Assembly (NCBI GenBank): GCA_035573675.1
Contig: DATMAB010000015.1
Coordinates: 186,001-250,000, forward strand
Source: Terriglobales bacterium
Lineage (GTDB): Bacteria > Acidobacteriota > Terriglobia > Terriglobales > Acidobacteriaceae
Length of the DNA stretch: 64,000 nucleotides
Direction: 5' to 3'
Position 1 is the stretch's first letter, and each line of letters begins with the position of its first letter. Positions 24,209-34,310 of the stretch are shown here, in pieces. The translations under genes and the position numbers were made by a program. The notes under the pieces are model-generated. The model worked only from the letters and a program-made list of their open reading frames with translations, had not been told where the DNA came from and did no database searches.

Positions 24209-24426
24209 AGTTTCGCCCCATCCTTCTGGCACTGTTCCTGCTGGCTGCCTCTTCGGTTTGGGGCCAGTGCTCGATGTGCGCCACCGGAGCGCAGGCCGCC
24301 GACCGACGCGGTCAGGCGGCCCTGCGCCGTGGAATCGTAGTGCTGGCCATCCCCCCGGTAGGCATTCTGCTGGCGCTGGTAGGTGTGGCGTTTCGCTACC
24401 GCAGCGAGCGGAACGATCCCGACTAG
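24205..24426 (+). CDS. Small exported/membrane protein at the end of the cox operon
   Basis: A 73-residue protein whose ATG overlaps the COX4 stop (ATGA). It has a signal peptide or first helix (MKFRPILLALFLLAASSVWG), a CSMCATGA motif just after it, and a second helix (GIVVLAIPPVGILLALVGVAF). The CxxC next to the membrane could bind metal or haem, or be a thiol pair, and the operon position suggests a role in oxidase assembly. I do not recognise the family. Confidence 0.75.
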   Translation: MKFRPILLALFLLAASSVWGQCSMCATGAQAADRRGQAALRRGIVVLAIPPVGILLALVGVAFRYRSERNDPD

Positions 24427-25547
24427 TTGCGGGCCGCGACCTCGCGGCGCGTTTTCGCCGACTCCCCGCTCTCCATACCCAGCAAAGCCTGCTTCCTGCG
24501 CACACCCCAGCGGTACCCGCCCAGGTCGCCGTCGCCGCGAGTAACGCGGTGACAGGGGATAGCGACGGCCACCGGGTTGGCGGCGCAAGCACGTGCCACC
24601 GCCCGTGCGGCAGAGGGTTGCCCGAGGGCTCGAGCCACCTGGCCGTACGACCGGGTGGCCCCGCGTGGAATGGCCTGCAGGTAACGCCACACCCGGCGCT
24701 GGAACGCCGTGGCCTGGATATCCAGCGGCAGCGTAGCGTCGAGCTTTTCTCCGCGCAGATAGTCCACCAGGGTCTTGCAGTAGCCGGCGAGGGCGCCATC
24801 GTCTCGCTTACGCACGGCGAACGGGTACTCGCGACGCAGCCCCTGTTCCAGCTCTTCGTCGGAGTGTCCGAACCGGACTGCACAGACACCCTTGGGCGTA
24901 GCGGCGACCAGCATCCGTCCCAACGGCGATTCCGAACACGTGTAATGAATGGGCGTGCCGATGGCGCCGCGCCGGTAGGCGTCCGGAGTCATGCCGAGCT
25001 GCGAGGACGTGCGCTCGTAGAGCCGGCTGGTGGAACCGTAACCCGCCTCATACATGGCGTGGGTCACCGACCGCCCCGCCTGGAGTTGCCGCTTGAACCG
25101 CTCCATGCGGCAGGAGTCCGCGTATTCGCGTGGCGAGATGCCCAGCGCATTCTTGAACGTGCGCTGCAAGTGGAACGGGCTCTGCCGGAAGACCGCGCCC
25201 AGGGTACGCAGCGTGACGGGCTCGTCCAGGTGGTTCTCGATGTAGCGGCAGATCTGCTGCACCAGGGTTTGCCTGCGGTTTCCAGCCGAGCGCGGCCGGC
25301 AACGCAGGCAGGCCCGGAATCCGGCGCTCTCCGCTTCTTCCGGCTTGCGGAAGAAGAGCACGTTCTCGCGGCGCGGGCGGCGCGAGGCGCACGACGGCCG
25401 GCAATAGACGCCCGTGGTCTTTACTGCGAAGTAAAACTCTCCGTCGCGGCTGGGATCGCGCGCCAGCACAGCTTCCCACCGGTCGAGTTCCGGGCTGCCA
25501 GCGGCCAAACCTGAAGTCTCCTGAACGGGCATTGTACTGTTTGTCAT
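24423..25547 (-). CDS. ada: Ada bifunctional O6-alkylguanine-DNA alkyltransferase / transcriptional regulator
   Basis: A 374-residue three-part protein. The N-terminal Ada metal-binding domain has the methyl-phosphotriester acceptor Cys region (GVYCRPSCASR and FRACLRCRP). An AraC-type helix-turn-helix follows (about 85-180). The C-terminal O6-methylguanine transferase carries the active site AIPCHRV and the RAVARACAANP DNA-binding helix. It converges on the cox operon with a 4-base tail overlap and is divergent from uvrA, making a small DNA-repair cluster. Confidence 0.96.
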   Translation of the reverse strand: MTNSTMPVQETSGLAAGSPELDRWEAVLARDPSRDGEFYFAVKTTGVYCRPSCASRRPRRENVLFFRKPEEAESAGFRACLRCRPRSAGNRRQTLVQQICRYIENHLDEPVTLRTLGAVFRQSPFHLQRTFKNALGISPREYADSCRMERFKRQLQAGRSVTHAMYEAGYGSTSRLYERTSSQLGMTPDAYRRGAIGTPIHYTCSESPLGRMLVAATPKGVCAVRFGHSDEELEQGLRREYPFAVRKRDDGALAGYCKTLVDYLRGEKLDATLPLDIQATAFQRRVWRYLQAIPRGATRSYGQVARALGQPSAARAVARACAANPVAVAIPCHRVTRGDGDLGGYRWGVRRKQALLGMESGESAKTRREVAARN

Positions 25548-25702
25548 GCTGCAACTTTAGCCGCAGTCAAGTTTCCGTTGCTATCCGGTTCTTGCGGTCA
25601 AATTCGGGATTTTTCAGCGCAGGGCGCGTTCCGCACGCCGGGACTATAATCGGGGGTTCCGCACCTCTCGCGGTGAGCGCCAGTGGCTGCGGCAATCGAC
25701 CC

Positions 25703-28651
25703 ATGGCAGCGGAAAGCATCGTGGTACGCGGGGCCCGCGTCCACAACCTCAAGAACATCGACTTCGAGATTCCCCACAATACCCTGACCGTAGTGACCGG
25801 GGTGAGCGGGTCGGGCAAGTCGTCGCTCGCCTTCGACACCATCTATGCCGAGGGACAGCGGCGCTACGTAGAGTCGCTTTCCGCCTATGCCCGCCAGTTC
25901 CTGGAGCGCATCGAGAAGCCGGACGCCGACCTGATTGACGGCATCGCTCCCGCGATCGCCATCCGCCAGAAGAACACTACCCGTAACCCGCGCTCCACCG
26001 TCGCCACGGCCACGGAGATCTACGACTACCTGCGCCTGCTCTTCGCGCGCATCGGCCGCACCTATTGCATGGAATGCGGCTCGGAGGTCCGGCGTGACAC
26101 GGTCGATGAAGTCGCCGATGCGGTTCTCGCTCTGGGCGATGGAGCACGGCTGCAGGCGCTTTTCCCGCTGCATCCGCGGATGGCATCCCCACCTCCGGCA
26201 GAGGCTGCAGGGAAGCCGAAGACGCGTGGGAAAAGGAAGAAAGCCACGTCGGTTGCGCCCGACAGCGATCTCCTGAAGGGTCGGTTGTTCGAGCTGCGCA
26301 AGCGTGGATTCAACCGTCTGTATCAGAATGGCCAGGTGTTCGAGTTCTCGACGCCCGAGTCGCTGCTGGATGTGGACTTCTCCGCCCCTGTTTTTGTCCT
26401 GGTCGACCGGCTTTCGGTCTCTGCTGACGCCCGGGCACGCGTTGTGGATGCGGTTGAGACCGGCTACCGTGAGTCCGGTGAGGTCGTTTTCGAGACTGCT
26501 CCCGACGGCCGACCGCCGGAACGTTTGCGCTTTGCGCAGCGCTTCGAATGCAAGCGCTGCCACCTGCGATACGAGGAGCCCGAGCCGCGGCTGTTTTCCT
26601 TCAACAGTCCGTACGGCGCCTGCCCGCGCTGCCAGGGTTTCGGAAACACCATCGATTTTGACCTTGACCTGGTGATTCCGGACAAGTCCAGGAGTCTGGG
26701 CGAGGGCGCCATTGATCCATGGACCAAGCCCAAGTATCGAGTGTTCTTTAACGAGTTGAAGCGCTTCGCTCGGGCACGCAATCTACCCCTCGACGTGCCC
26801 TGGTCCGAATTGCATCGCGACGACCAGCAGTTGGTGCTTGACGGCGAAGGCAGGTTCCCGGGCGTGCGCGGCTTCTTCGCCTACCTGGAACGAAAGAAAT
26901 ACAAGTTGCACGTCCGCGTGTTCCTGAGCCGCTATCGCGGCTACGCGGTTTGCCCGGCGTGCCACGGAACCCGGTTGCGAGTGGAGGCGCGCCAGGTGCG
27001 CATTGCCGGCAAGAGCATCTGTGACATCTGCCGCATGACGGTGGAAGAAGCAGCGCGGTTCTTCCGGGAACTCGAGCTTGGCATTGCCGAAGCTGCAGTC
27101 GCTGAACGCGTGCTGCAGGAAGTGCGGGAGCGGCTGAAATTCCTGAATGACGTGGGCCTGGAGTACCTGACGCTCGACCGCCTGGCCTCCACCCTGTCTG
27201 GCGGCGAGGCGCAGCGCATTCAACTGGCTACGTCGCTGGGTTCGCGGCTGGTCGGTTCACTCTATGTGCTGGATGAACCGTCTATCGGGCTGCACAGCCG
27301 GGACACCTCGCGGCTGGTCGGCATCCTGCAGGACCTTCGGGATCAGGGCAATACCATCCTCGTGGTCGAGCACGACGCCGAGGTCATGCGCAGTGCTGAC
27401 CGGATTCTCGACCTAGGTCCCGGGCCCGGCGAGAACGGTGGCCGCGTCGTGGCGGCCGGCTCCTTCGACCAGATCGTTCGCTGCGGCAATTCGCTCACCG
27501 GAAAGTACCTGGCGGGGGAGTTACACATTCCTACGCCGGCGCAGCGACGCAAGCCGGGGACGCGACAGATCAAGTTGTTCGGGGCGCGAGCGCACAATCT
27601 GAAGAATCTGGATGTGGCCGTCCCGCTGGGGTTGATGGTGGCGGTTACGGGAGTTTCAGGCTCCGGCAAGTCCACGCTGGTCTATGACGTCCTCTATCAG
27701 GCCCTGGCCGCGGCCAAGGGGCAGACAAACGGCGCGACAGGCGCGCAGGGCCTGTTCGACCGCCTGGAGGGCGCACATCATGTCCAGGAGGTGGTTCTGG
27801 TCGATCAGTCGCCCATCGGTCGCACTCCGCGATCGAATCCTGTCACCTACCTCAAAGCGTTTGATCCCATCCGCGAGTTGTTCGCTTCCCTGCCGGACTC
27901 CAAGAAGCGGGGCCTGGGACCGGGACATTTCTCCTTCAACATCCCGGGCGGACGCTGCGAGGCCTGCCAGGGGGATGGCACGGTCACCGTCGAGATGCAG
28001 TTTCTGGCGGATGTCGAGCTCGTATGCGAGGAATGCAAGGGAACCCGTTACAAGACTGAGGTCCTGGCCATCCGCTATCGCGGCAAGAACATCCATGACG
28101 TGCTCGAACTGACCGTGCGCGAGGCCATGCAGTTTTTTGCCGGCGTTCCCAGAATCGTGGAGCGCCTGCGTGTGCTGGACGAGGTAGGCTTGAGCTATCT
28201 TCGCCTGGGTCAGTCGGCCACTACGCTTTCCGGCGGCGAAGCCCAGCGCCTGAAGCTGGCCGCCCGCCTGGGTTCCTCAGCGCGCGCCGGAGAGCTGGAA
28301 CGCGGCCGGGCCTCCAGTGAACGGGAAGGGAAAGCGCCTCCCCACGTTCTCTACATGTTTGACGAGCCGACGACCGGTCTGCACTTCGACGACATCAGCA
28401 AGCTGCTGGCGGCGTTCCAGCGGCTCATCAAGGCGGGCGGGACGGTACTGGTGATCGAGCACAATCTCGACGTCATCAAGACGGCCGACTGGATAATCGA
28501 CCTGGGGCCCGAGGGTGGTGAACGGGGTGGCGAAATCGTGGCCGTTGGTCCTCCGGAAAGCCTGGCAAGAAACCCGCAGTCGCACACCGGACGCTGGCTG
28601 GCGCGCATCTTAGGAATCGGTGGGAATGGGCGTGACCATGGCCGTCGGTAG
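25703..28651 (+). CDS. uvrA: Excinuclease ABC subunit A (UvrA)
   Basis: The damage-recognition ATPase of nucleotide excision repair, 982 residues. It has two ABC modules (Walker [11 protein letters not shown] near the start and [10 protein letters not shown] near 650), the signatures [12 protein letters not shown] and [12 protein letters not shown], and zinc modules with CxxC pairs (CKRCHLR and [16 protein letters not shown] and CEECKGTR). The ATG at 25703 agrees with the family start ([23 protein letters not shown]). A TATAAT at 25645-25650 may be its -10. Basic low-complexity insertions near 165-185 and 885-905 explain the slightly long length. Confidence 0.97.
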   Translation: MAAESIVVRGARVHNLKNIDFEIPHNTLTVVTGVSGSGKSSLAFDTIYAEGQRRYVESLSAYARQFLERIEKPDADLIDGIAPAIAIRQKNTTRNPRSTVATATEIYDYLRLLFARIGRTYCMECGSEVRRDTVDEVADAVLALGDGARLQALFPLHPRMASPPPAEAAGKPKTRGKRKKATSVAPDSDLLKGRLFELRKRGFNRLYQNGQVFEFSTPESLLDVDFSAPVFVLVDRLSVSADARARVVDAVETGYRESGEVVFETAPDGRPPERLRFAQRFECKRCHLRYEEPEPRLFSFNSPYGACPRCQGFGNTIDFDLDLVIPDKSRSLGEGAIDPWTKPKYRVFFNELKRFARARNLPLDVPWSELHRDDQQLVLDGEGRFPGVRGFFAYLERKKYKLHVRVFLSRYRGYAVCPACHGTRLRVEARQVRIAGKSICDICRMTVEEAARFFRELELGIAEAAVAERVLQEVRERLKFLNDVGLEYLTLDRLASTLSGGEAQRIQLATSLGSRLVGSLYVLDEPSIGLHSRDTSRLVGILQDLRDQGNTILVVEHDAEVMRSADRILDLGPGPGENGGRVVAAGSFDQIVRCGNSLTGKYLAGELHIPTPAQRRKPGTRQIKLFGARAHNLKNLDVAVPLGLMVAVTGVSGSGKSTLVYDVLYQALAAAKGQTNGATGAQGLFDRLEGAHHVQEVVLVDQSPIGRTPRSNPVTYLKAFDPIRELFASLPDSKKRGLGPGHFSFNIPGGRCEACQGDGTVTVEMQFLADVELVCEECKGTRYKTEVLAIRYRGKNIHDVLELTVREAMQFFAGVPRIVERLRVLDEVGLSYLRLGQSATTLSGGEAQRLKLAARLGSSARAGELERGRASSEREGKAPPHVLYMFDEPTTGLHFDDISKLLAAFQRLIKAGGTVLVIEHNLDVIKTADWIIDLGPEGGERGGEIVAVGPPESLARNPQSHTGRWLARILGIGGNGRDHGRR

Positions 28652-29960
28652 AGCCGTCGCTGCGTTGCTGGTGCTGCTTCTCGTTTGCGGCGCGACTTTC
28701 GCCCCCGCCCAAACGCCGAAGAAATCCAGCAGCCAGAAGACGGCGCGAAAGCGCGTGCAGGTGGCCGACGTCTCCGAGCGGATACTTCGAGCGGAAGCGG
28801 CCATCGACAAGCAGGACTTCCCTGCCGCCGAGCGCCTGCTGCTGGAGGAAGCCGCTAGCAGTCCGAAGGACTACCGGGTGTGGTTCGATCTCGGTTTGGT
28901 GTACACGGCCACCGATCGCCGCAAGGAGGCCATCGACGCCTACCGCAAGGCGGTCGACGCACAACCCGAGGTTGCCGAATCCAATCTCAACCTGGGCGTG
29001 TTGCTGGCTGCGGAAGGAAATCCGGAGGCCGCTATCTTCCTCCACTCCGCTGCCCGACTCAAGCAAGCTCCGCAATCAGCAGAAGCGCTGGCTCACGCCT
29101 GGATGTCCCTAGGCCGCGCTCTGGAGAAGGATCGACCTGCCGAAGCTGTGGCCGCCTATCGGGAGGCGTCCCTCTTGCGCCCCCGGGACCCGGAGCCGGT
29201 GATCTCTGCTGCGGCGGCTTTGGAGCGGCAGGGAGACCTGCCAGCTGCGGAACTCGAGTTCCGCAAAGCCTTGGAACTGGATCCCAAATCGAGTGACGCC
29301 CTCGGTGGCCTGATCAATGTGTACATCCGCGGCCAACGGTTGCCGGAAGCGGAGCAGACACTTCGGCACTATCTGAACGTGGATTCCGGCAACGCAACCG
29401 CTCGCCTGCAATTGAGTCGCGTCCTGGTCGCGCAGGGGCGCACGGATGATGCCGCGGCCGAGCTGCAACAGATGCTGCAGGCGGTGCCCGATGATCCCGC
29501 TGTGCAACGAGAACTGGCGGATCTGTACCTCAAGGCCGGCAGGTACTCGGACGCTGAGGGTCTGTACCGTGCGCTTGTCCAGAAGCAGCCCAACGATGCT
29601 GCGCTTCGCCATGCGCTGGGAGTCATCCTGCGGCACGAGCAAAAATATGCCGAAGCGGAGACCGAACTGGTCCGGGCCCTGAGTCTCAAGCCGGACCTTG
29701 CTGAGGCCTACGGAGACCTCGCTGTCACGGCCAACCTGAACAAGAACTATGCGTTGGTCCTGAAGGTGTTGGATGCGCGCGTCCGCTACCTCCCGGACAC
29801 CGCCGCTACCGTGTTTCTGCGGGCCACGGCATTCGACAGCTTGCGCGACTATAAGCAGGCAGCGGAGAATTACCGGCGCTTCCTGGCCATGGCAGCCGGG
29901 AAGTATCCGGAGGAAGAGTGGAAGGCGCGTCATCGCCTGAAAGCGATCGAACCGCAGTAG
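28626..29960 (+). CDS. Secreted tetratricopeptide-repeat protein
   Basis: A 444-residue protein with an N-terminal signal peptide (AVAALLVLLLVCGATFAPAQ), then a basic linker and about ten TPR units (for example FDLGLVYTATDRRKEAIDAYRKAVDAQP). TPR solenoids mediate protein-protein contacts. The start overlaps the uvrA 3' end; ATGs at 28626 and 28638 and a GTG at 28620 all compete. Two short exported proteins follow immediately, suggesting a periplasmic assembly unrelated to UvrA. Confidence 0.85.
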   Translation: MGVTMAVGRAVAALLVLLLVCGATFAPAQTPKKSSSQKTARKRVQVADVSERILRAEAAIDKQDFPAAERLLLEEAASSPKDYRVWFDLGLVYTATDRRKEAIDAYRKAVDAQPEVAESNLNLGVLLAAEGNPEAAIFLHSAARLKQAPQSAEALAHAWMSLGRALEKDRPAEAVAAYREASLLRPRDPEPVISAAAALERQGDLPAAELEFRKALELDPKSSDALGGLINVYIRGQRLPEAEQTLRHYLNVDSGNATARLQLSRVLVAQGRTDDAAAELQQMLQAVPDDPAVQRELADLYLKAGRYSDAEGLYRALVQKQPNDAALRHALGVILRHEQKYAEAETELVRALSLKPDLAEAYGDLAVTANLNKNYALVLKVLDARVRYLPDTAATVFLRATAFDSLRDYKQAAENYRRFLAMAAGKYPEEEWKARHRLKAIEPQ

Positions 29961-29968
29961 TAGGAGCC

Positions 29969-30415
29969 ATGCGGCGGCTGTACCAACTCGCAGGGATGAT
30001 ATGTTTCATCGCCGCCGTCTGCGCGGCCGAGGACGTCACGCTCGAGGAACTGAAGCGCCGGGCGGAGGCCGCTGAGGGCGGCCGGCGTGCCGATCTCTAT
30101 GTCGAAGTGGCCCAACGCCAGATCGAGACCGCGGATTCGCGTTTCACCGAGGGTAAGATCGAGGAGGGACAGGAGGCGGTCGAGGACGCCGTGGCTGCGG
30201 CGGAGAAGGCCAGCAACGCCGCCGTCGAATCCCGTTCCCGCATGAAGCAGACGGAGATCGCACTGCGCCGCGCTTCGCGCCGGCTCGCCGACATCAGCCG
30301 CACTCTGGCCTTTGACGATCGCAAACGCACCGAAGAAGCCGTGATCAAACTGGAAAAGATCCGCACCGACCTGCTGGAGGCCATGTTCGCCCCCAAGAAA
30401 AAAGACAAATCATGA
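29969..30415 (+). CDS. Exported helical protein of unknown function, 148 aa
   Basis: It begins with a signal peptide (MRRLYQLAGMICFIAAVCAAED). The mature part is almost entirely charged alpha helix, with likely coiled coil (AAEGGRRADLYVEVAQRQIE and onward), and a Lys-rich end. The ATG at 29969 is preceded by TAGGAG. It overlaps the next gene by 4 bases (ATGA) and follows the TPR gene by 8. No family was recognised; it was not found as a domain of any characterised protein I know. Confidence 0.75.
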   Translation: MRRLYQLAGMICFIAAVCAAEDVTLEELKRRAEAAEGGRRADLYVEVAQRQIETADSRFTEGKIEEGQEAVEDAVAAAEKASNAAVESRSRMKQTEIALRRASRRLADISRTLAFDDRKRTEEAVIKLEKIRTDLLEAMFAPKKKDKS

Positions 30416-30954
30416 CGCTTTGGAAAAGGACGATTCCGCTGGTAGTCGTTTGTCTTCTGGCCAATCTGGAGGCCCAGCGACGGCGCGATCCGCTCACCGA
30501 TCCGGAGGTCGACCAGTTGCGCGAGCTGGCGCAGGATCCTCCCAAACGGCTGCGCCTGATGTTGCAGTTCGCCCGTGAGCGCTGGCAGAGCCTGCAGGCG
30601 GCGAGAGCTGGGTCGGATTCGCCGAATCGCGCCCTCGAGGTCGGCGAGCGCCTGCGAGACTTCGGCGCCCTGATGGCCGAGCTGGAGGCCAACGTCGAGG
30701 CCTATTCCCGCAAAGGGGATGTTCGCAAGCCTTTGCGCGAGATCATCCAGGCTACCAATCAATTCAAGGCGGGATTGGAGGCCATGCAAGAGGCCGCCCG
30801 CAGCGACCCTGTGCTCTCCAAGGAAGCGAAGCACTATGAATACGCCCTGGAGGACGTCCTCGACACGGTGAATTCCAACCTGGAGACTTCCCTGTTGACC
30901 CTGGAGCAGCAGGAAGAGGCGATTCGCGAAGCCAAGAAAAGAAAGCGGGAGTGA
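30412..30954 (+). CDS. Exported helical protein of unknown function, 180 aa
   Basis: A signal peptide-like start (TLWKRTIPLVVVCLLANLEAQ) precedes an all-helical charged protein ending in a Lys/Arg-rich tail. It is translationally coupled to the preceding exported helical protein, and both follow a TPR protein, so the three may form one periplasmic unit. No catalytic motif is visible and the function is not inferable. Confidence 0.75.
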   Translation: MTLWKRTIPLVVVCLLANLEAQRRRDPLTDPEVDQLRELAQDPPKRLRLMLQFARERWQSLQAARAGSDSPNRALEVGERLRDFGALMAELEANVEAYSRKGDVRKPLREIIQATNQFKAGLEAMQEAARSDPVLSKEAKHYEYALEDVLDTVNSNLETSLLTLEQQEEAIREAKKRKRE

Positions 30955-31005
30955 CGTTCCGACTCCGGCGAACCACGGCAGCGAGAGATGTTAATCTGAG
31001 GTGGC

Positions 31006-31692
31006 GTGAAGAGGGACCTGGAGGAAATCTTCGAGCAGGCGTTCGACGAGCTTTGCCCGCGATTTCCTATGCCGGATTTTCACGTCGAATTCTTCCCCTT
31101 TTCCGGCTTGAACAATACCATCCGGCTGCGCGGAGAATCCGTACGCGTGCGCATCTCGGACCTGCTGGGATCGGCGCCGCGCCCGGTCCTAGAGGCCATC
31201 GCTCACCTGCTGCTGGCCAAGCTCTACCGCTGCCCGGTGGATCCGGCGCGCTCCGCTCGATACCGCCGGTACGTGGGCCGGCGGGATGTGAGCGAGCAGG
31301 CGCACCGCACGCGGCAGGTGCGCGGCACCAAGCGGATCGCCGGCGCACGCGGACATCATTACGATCTCGAATCGCTCTTTGCCGACCTGAACGGCCGCTT
31401 CTTCCACGGCTTGCTGGCGCAGCCGCGGCTCACCTGGAGCCAGGGTCGCGCCCGCAACAGCCTGGGCCACTACGACCCGGCGCACAACACCATCGTCATC
31501 AGCCGCATTTTCGATTCGCCGCGCGTTCCCCGCTACGCGGTGGAGTATCTGCTGTTCCACGAGATGCTGCACCTGCGGCATCCGGTGCGGCTGCGCGGCA
31601 GCCGGCGCTGTGTTCATCCCCCCGCATTCCAGGCCGAGGAGCGGCAATTCCCGCATCTGGCGCGGGCCAAGCGCTTTCTGCGATCGCTTTGA
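31006..31692 (+). CDS. SprT-like zinc metalloprotease-domain protein
   Basis: A 228-residue protein starting at GTG 31006 with GAGG upstream. The zinc motif HEMLH is near residue 187, preceded by the SprT-like arrangement (SLFADLNGRFFHGLL, then RARNSLGHYDPAHNTIVISRIFD). SprT-like proteins include Spartan-type DNA-protein crosslink proteases, but bacterial members are mostly uncharacterised. It lies just upstream of the iron operon and is not part of it, since a promoter intervenes. Confidence 0.82.
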   Translation: MKRDLEEIFEQAFDELCPRFPMPDFHVEFFPFSGLNNTIRLRGESVRVRISDLLGSAPRPVLEAIAHLLLAKLYRCPVDPARSARYRRYVGRRDVSEQAHRTRQVRGTKRIAGARGHHYDLESLFADLNGRFFHGLLAQPRLTWSQGRARNSLGHYDPAHNTIVISRIFDSPRVPRYAVEYLLFHEMLHLRHPVRLRGSRRCVHPPAFQAEERQFPHLARAKRFLRSL

Positions 31693-31716
31693 CACACTCC
31701 CGTGTGACGGCTTCGA

Positions 31717-31746
31717 TTGACGGTCTTCGCCCGGGCCGCGTATCAT
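31717..31746 (+). promoter_or_regulatory. Sigma-70 promoter of the iron-uptake operon
   Basis: TTGACG (31717-31722), an 18-base spacer and TATCAT (31741-31746). It lies just before a Fur-box-like sequence and 46 bases before the FTR1 start, so Fur bound there would cover the transcription start. Confidence 0.65.
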
Positions 31747-31753
31747 GTCAATT

Positions 31754-31772
31754 GAAATTGAAATTCATTTTC
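31754..31772 (+). promoter_or_regulatory. Fur box
   Basis: GAAATTGAAATTCATTTTC matches 14 of the 19 positions of the Escherichia coli Fur consensus, and the central inverted repeat is kept. It sits between the -10 and the start codon of an FTR1 iron permease, the classical repressor position. No Fur gene is in this window. Confidence 0.75.
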
Positions 31773-31791
31773 AACATGGCGGGCTGACCGC

Positions 31792-33042
31792 ATGCTGCAA
31801 TCGTTCATTGTGACCCTGCGCGAGGGGGTGGAAGCCGCGCTTATTGTCGGCATCATCCTCGCCTATCTGGCCAAGGTCGGCCGCCTGGACCTGCGACGCA
31901 TCGTGTACGCCGCCCTGGGTGCGGCCGTGCTGGGTAGCGTTGCCGCAGCTTTCGTCATTACCCGCCTGCGCATCAACCAAGAGTCCTTTGAAGGCTGGGT
32001 GATGCTGGCCGCCGCCTTCTTTGTCATCACGGTAGTGGTCTTCATGGCTCGGGCGGCCCACGGCCTGCGCCAGCAGATCGAGACCCGCGTCGGCGCATTC
32101 GCCAGCCGCGGTTCCCAGATTGGCCTTTTCTTTTTCGTGTTCCTCATGGTGTTGCGCGAAGGCGTGGAGACCGTACTGATCCTCGGCGCCATGTACCTCA
32201 ACACCGACGAACTGGCAGGCTTGTTGGGTACAATCGCGGGGCTTGCGCTCGCCGTCATGTTTGGCGTGATGTTCGTCAAGGGCAGCGTGCGCATCAATCT
32301 GCCCAAGTTTTTCCGCGTAACCAGCGTCATCCTGGGCTTCGTCGCCGCGCAGTTGCTCGTCTCCGGCCTGCATGAGCTCTCCGAAAGCGGTGTGATTCCG
32401 GCGTCGAAGGAATCCATGGCCGTGATCGGCCCCATCGTGCGCAACGACCTGTTTTTCTTCATCACCATTCTGGCGCTGGCGGCCATGATGGTGCTGTTTG
32501 AAGCCCGGCGTCGCGTCCCTGAAGCCGTACCCGCCGAATCCCGCGCAGCCCAGCGCAAGGCAGCCTGGAATGCCCGCCGCGAACGACTCTGGATGGGCTC
32601 CGTCTATGCCAGTGCGTTCATTTTCATCGTGCTGGTGACGGCGCAGTTCATTTATGCCCGCAGCACGACGTCCCTTTCTCCAGCAAAGCCTGTGGAGTTC
32701 GTGAATGGCGAGATTAAGGTTCCGCTTTCCGAGGTCTACGATGGCGACCTGCACCGTTATGCGGCGGAGATCGACGGCGCGACCGTTCGCTTTCTCCTGT
32801 ATCAGAAGCCGGATGGAACAATCGCAACTGTGTTGGACGCTTGTGAGATCTGCGGACCGGTGGGATTCACGCGCGGCCCCCATGGCATCGAATGCAAGAA
32901 CTGTGCCGCTCCCATTGATCCACAATCGATGGGCATGCCCGGCGGATGCAACCCCATCCCCTTGCAGGCCCGGGTCACGGAAACGGAGGTGGTGATCGCC
33001 CGTGCCGATCTTTCCACGGGTGTGAGCCATTTCCAGAAATAG
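31792..33042 (+). CDS. FTR1 iron permease fused to a DUF2318 domain
   Basis: A 416-residue polytopic protein. Residues about 1-270 are an FTR1/EfeU-type iron permease with the two REGVE motifs (LREGVEAALIVG and LREGVETVLILG). After a further helix, residues about 300-416 are a periplasmic DUF2318-type domain with paired cysteines (CEICG and CKNC). In Campylobacter these are separate proteins (Cj1658 and Cj1660) flanking P19. It is the first gene of the Fur-controlled operon. Transport of ferric or ferrous iron across the inner membrane is inferred from the family. Confidence 0.92.
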   Translation: MLQSFIVTLREGVEAALIVGIILAYLAKVGRLDLRRIVYAALGAAVLGSVAAAFVITRLRINQESFEGWVMLAAAFFVITVVVFMARAAHGLRQQIETRVGAFASRGSQIGLFFFVFLMVLREGVETVLILGAMYLNTDELAGLLGTIAGLALAVMFGVMFVKGSVRINLPKFFRVTSVILGFVAAQLLVSGLHELSESGVIPASKESMAVIGPIVRNDLFFFITILALAAMMVLFEARRRVPEAVPAESRAAQRKAAWNARRERLWMGSVYASAFIFIVLVTAQFIYARSTTSLSPAKPVEFVNGEIKVPLSEVYDGDLHRYAAEIDGATVRFLLYQKPDGTIATVLDACEICGPVGFTRGPHGIECKNCAAPIDPQSMGMPGGCNPIPLQARVTETEVVIARADLSTGVSHFQK

Positions 33043-33044
33043 CC

Positions 33045-34310
33045 ATGTTCGCCCGCCTCCTGTACGAGTCGTTCCGCCGTCAGCGCAGGCGCAAGCTGCT
33101 GGCCGGCCTCTCCGTGACGCTGGGCGTGGCCGTGATGACCGCCATGATTGCCGTGGCCACCGCGGTAGGTGACAAGATCAATCGCGAGCTTCGCCAGTAC
33201 GGCGCAAACCTGGTCGTGTATCCGCACGAGGACACGCTGGATGTCGATGTCGGCGGCGTCAACCTCAAGCCTGCGAGCGAAGGCGCTTATCTTAGTGAAG
33301 CCGACCTGCCCAAGATCAAAGGCATCTTCTGGCGACACAACGTCCTCGGATTTGCGCCCTTCCTGCCAGTCACGGCGCGCCTGGAGACGGCTGCAGGAGC
33401 GCGCGAGGTGGAGCTGCTCGGCACCTATTTTTCCAAGACCCTTACCTACGGCAAGGACCAGTTCACGACCGGAGTGCGAACCACGCACCCCTGGTGGAGT
33501 GTGCGCGGCTTTTGGCCGGCAGATGACTCTCAGGACGTCCTTGTCGGCGAGCGGCTGGCCGCTGCTCTCCGGGTGAATGCGGGCTCGACGGTTCGCCTCG
33601 ACGGCCGCGACGTGCGCGTAGCCGGACTTCTCTCCACCGGCGACGCCCAGGAAGACACGGTGGTGGCGCCGTTGGCTCTGGCGCAGCAGATAGCCCGGCG
33701 TCCCGGCGCCGTGCGGCGCGTGTTTGTGAGCGCCCTTACCAGCCCGGAGGACGCGTTTGCCCGCCGCGACCCTGCCAGCATGACGCCCGCCGACCGCGAC
33801 CGGTGGTATTGCACGCCCTATGCCCTCTCCATCGCGTATCAACTGCGCGAAGTGATCGGCCAGTCCGATGCCGAGCCCATCCGACAGGTGGCGCAGAACG
33901 AAGGCAAGGTCCTCGAGCGGATCAGAAGCCTCATGCTGCTGGTCGCGCTGGCGGCGCTCGTGGCTTCCGCACTGGCCGTCTTCGCGGCTATGGCCACCGC
34001 ACTGCTGGAGCGGCGGCGCGAAGTCGGATTGATGCGCGCCCTGGGCGCACGCAGCGCCTCTGTGGCTGCTCTCTTCATTGCGGAAGCTTGCCTGCTTGCC
34101 CTGATCGGCGGGACAGCGGGTTTCCTGCTGGGCATGGCGCTGGCCAGGCAGATCGGTGTGGCGGTGTTCGCTTCGCAGATCTCGATGCAACCGCTGCTCT
34201 TCCCTGCCGTCCTCCTCCTGGCCGTCTTGATTACCTTGGCGGGCAGCGCTGCTGCCATCCGCCGGGCGCTGCGTTTCGACCCTGCCGTGGTCTTGCGAGG
34301 CGATCTGTGA
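33045..34310 (+). CDS. FtsX/MacB-like ABC permease (first of two)
   Basis: A 421-residue protein with an N-terminal helix (LLAGLSVTLGVAVMTAMIAVA), a large periplasmic MacB_PCD-like domain, and three C-terminal helices with the FtsX-type motif REVGLMRALGAR. It begins 2 bases after the FTR1-DUF2318 stop and overlaps the next permease (GTGA). In related operons (Cj1661/Cj1662) paired permeases work with an ABC ATPase to support iron uptake, possibly as a mechanotransducing system rather than an importer. Confidence 0.9.
   Translation: MFARLLYESFRRQRRRKLLAGLSVTLGVAVMTAMIAVATAVGDKINRELRQYGANLVVYPHEDTLDVDVGGVNLKPASEGAYLSEADLPKIKGIFWRHNVLGFAPFLPVTARLETAAGAREVELLGTYFSKTLTYGKDQFTTGVRTTHPWWSVRGFWPADDSQDVLVGERLAAALRVNAGSTVRLDGRDVRVAGLLSTGDAQEDTVVAPLALAQQIARRPGAVRRVFVSALTSPEDAFARRDPASMTPADRDRWYCTPYALSIAYQLREVIGQSDAEPIRQVAQNEGKVLERIRSLMLLVALAALVASALAVFAAMATALLERRREVGLMRALGARSASVAALFIAEACLLALIGGTAGFLLGMALARQIGVAVFASQISMQPLLFPAVLLLAVLITLAGSAAAIRRALRFDPAVVLRGDL

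Noticed and set aside
25548-25702. LexA/SOS operator between ada and uvrA
   Set aside because: No CTG-N10-CAG or GTTC/GAAC-type palindrome with suitable spacing was seen; only a TATAAT at 25645.
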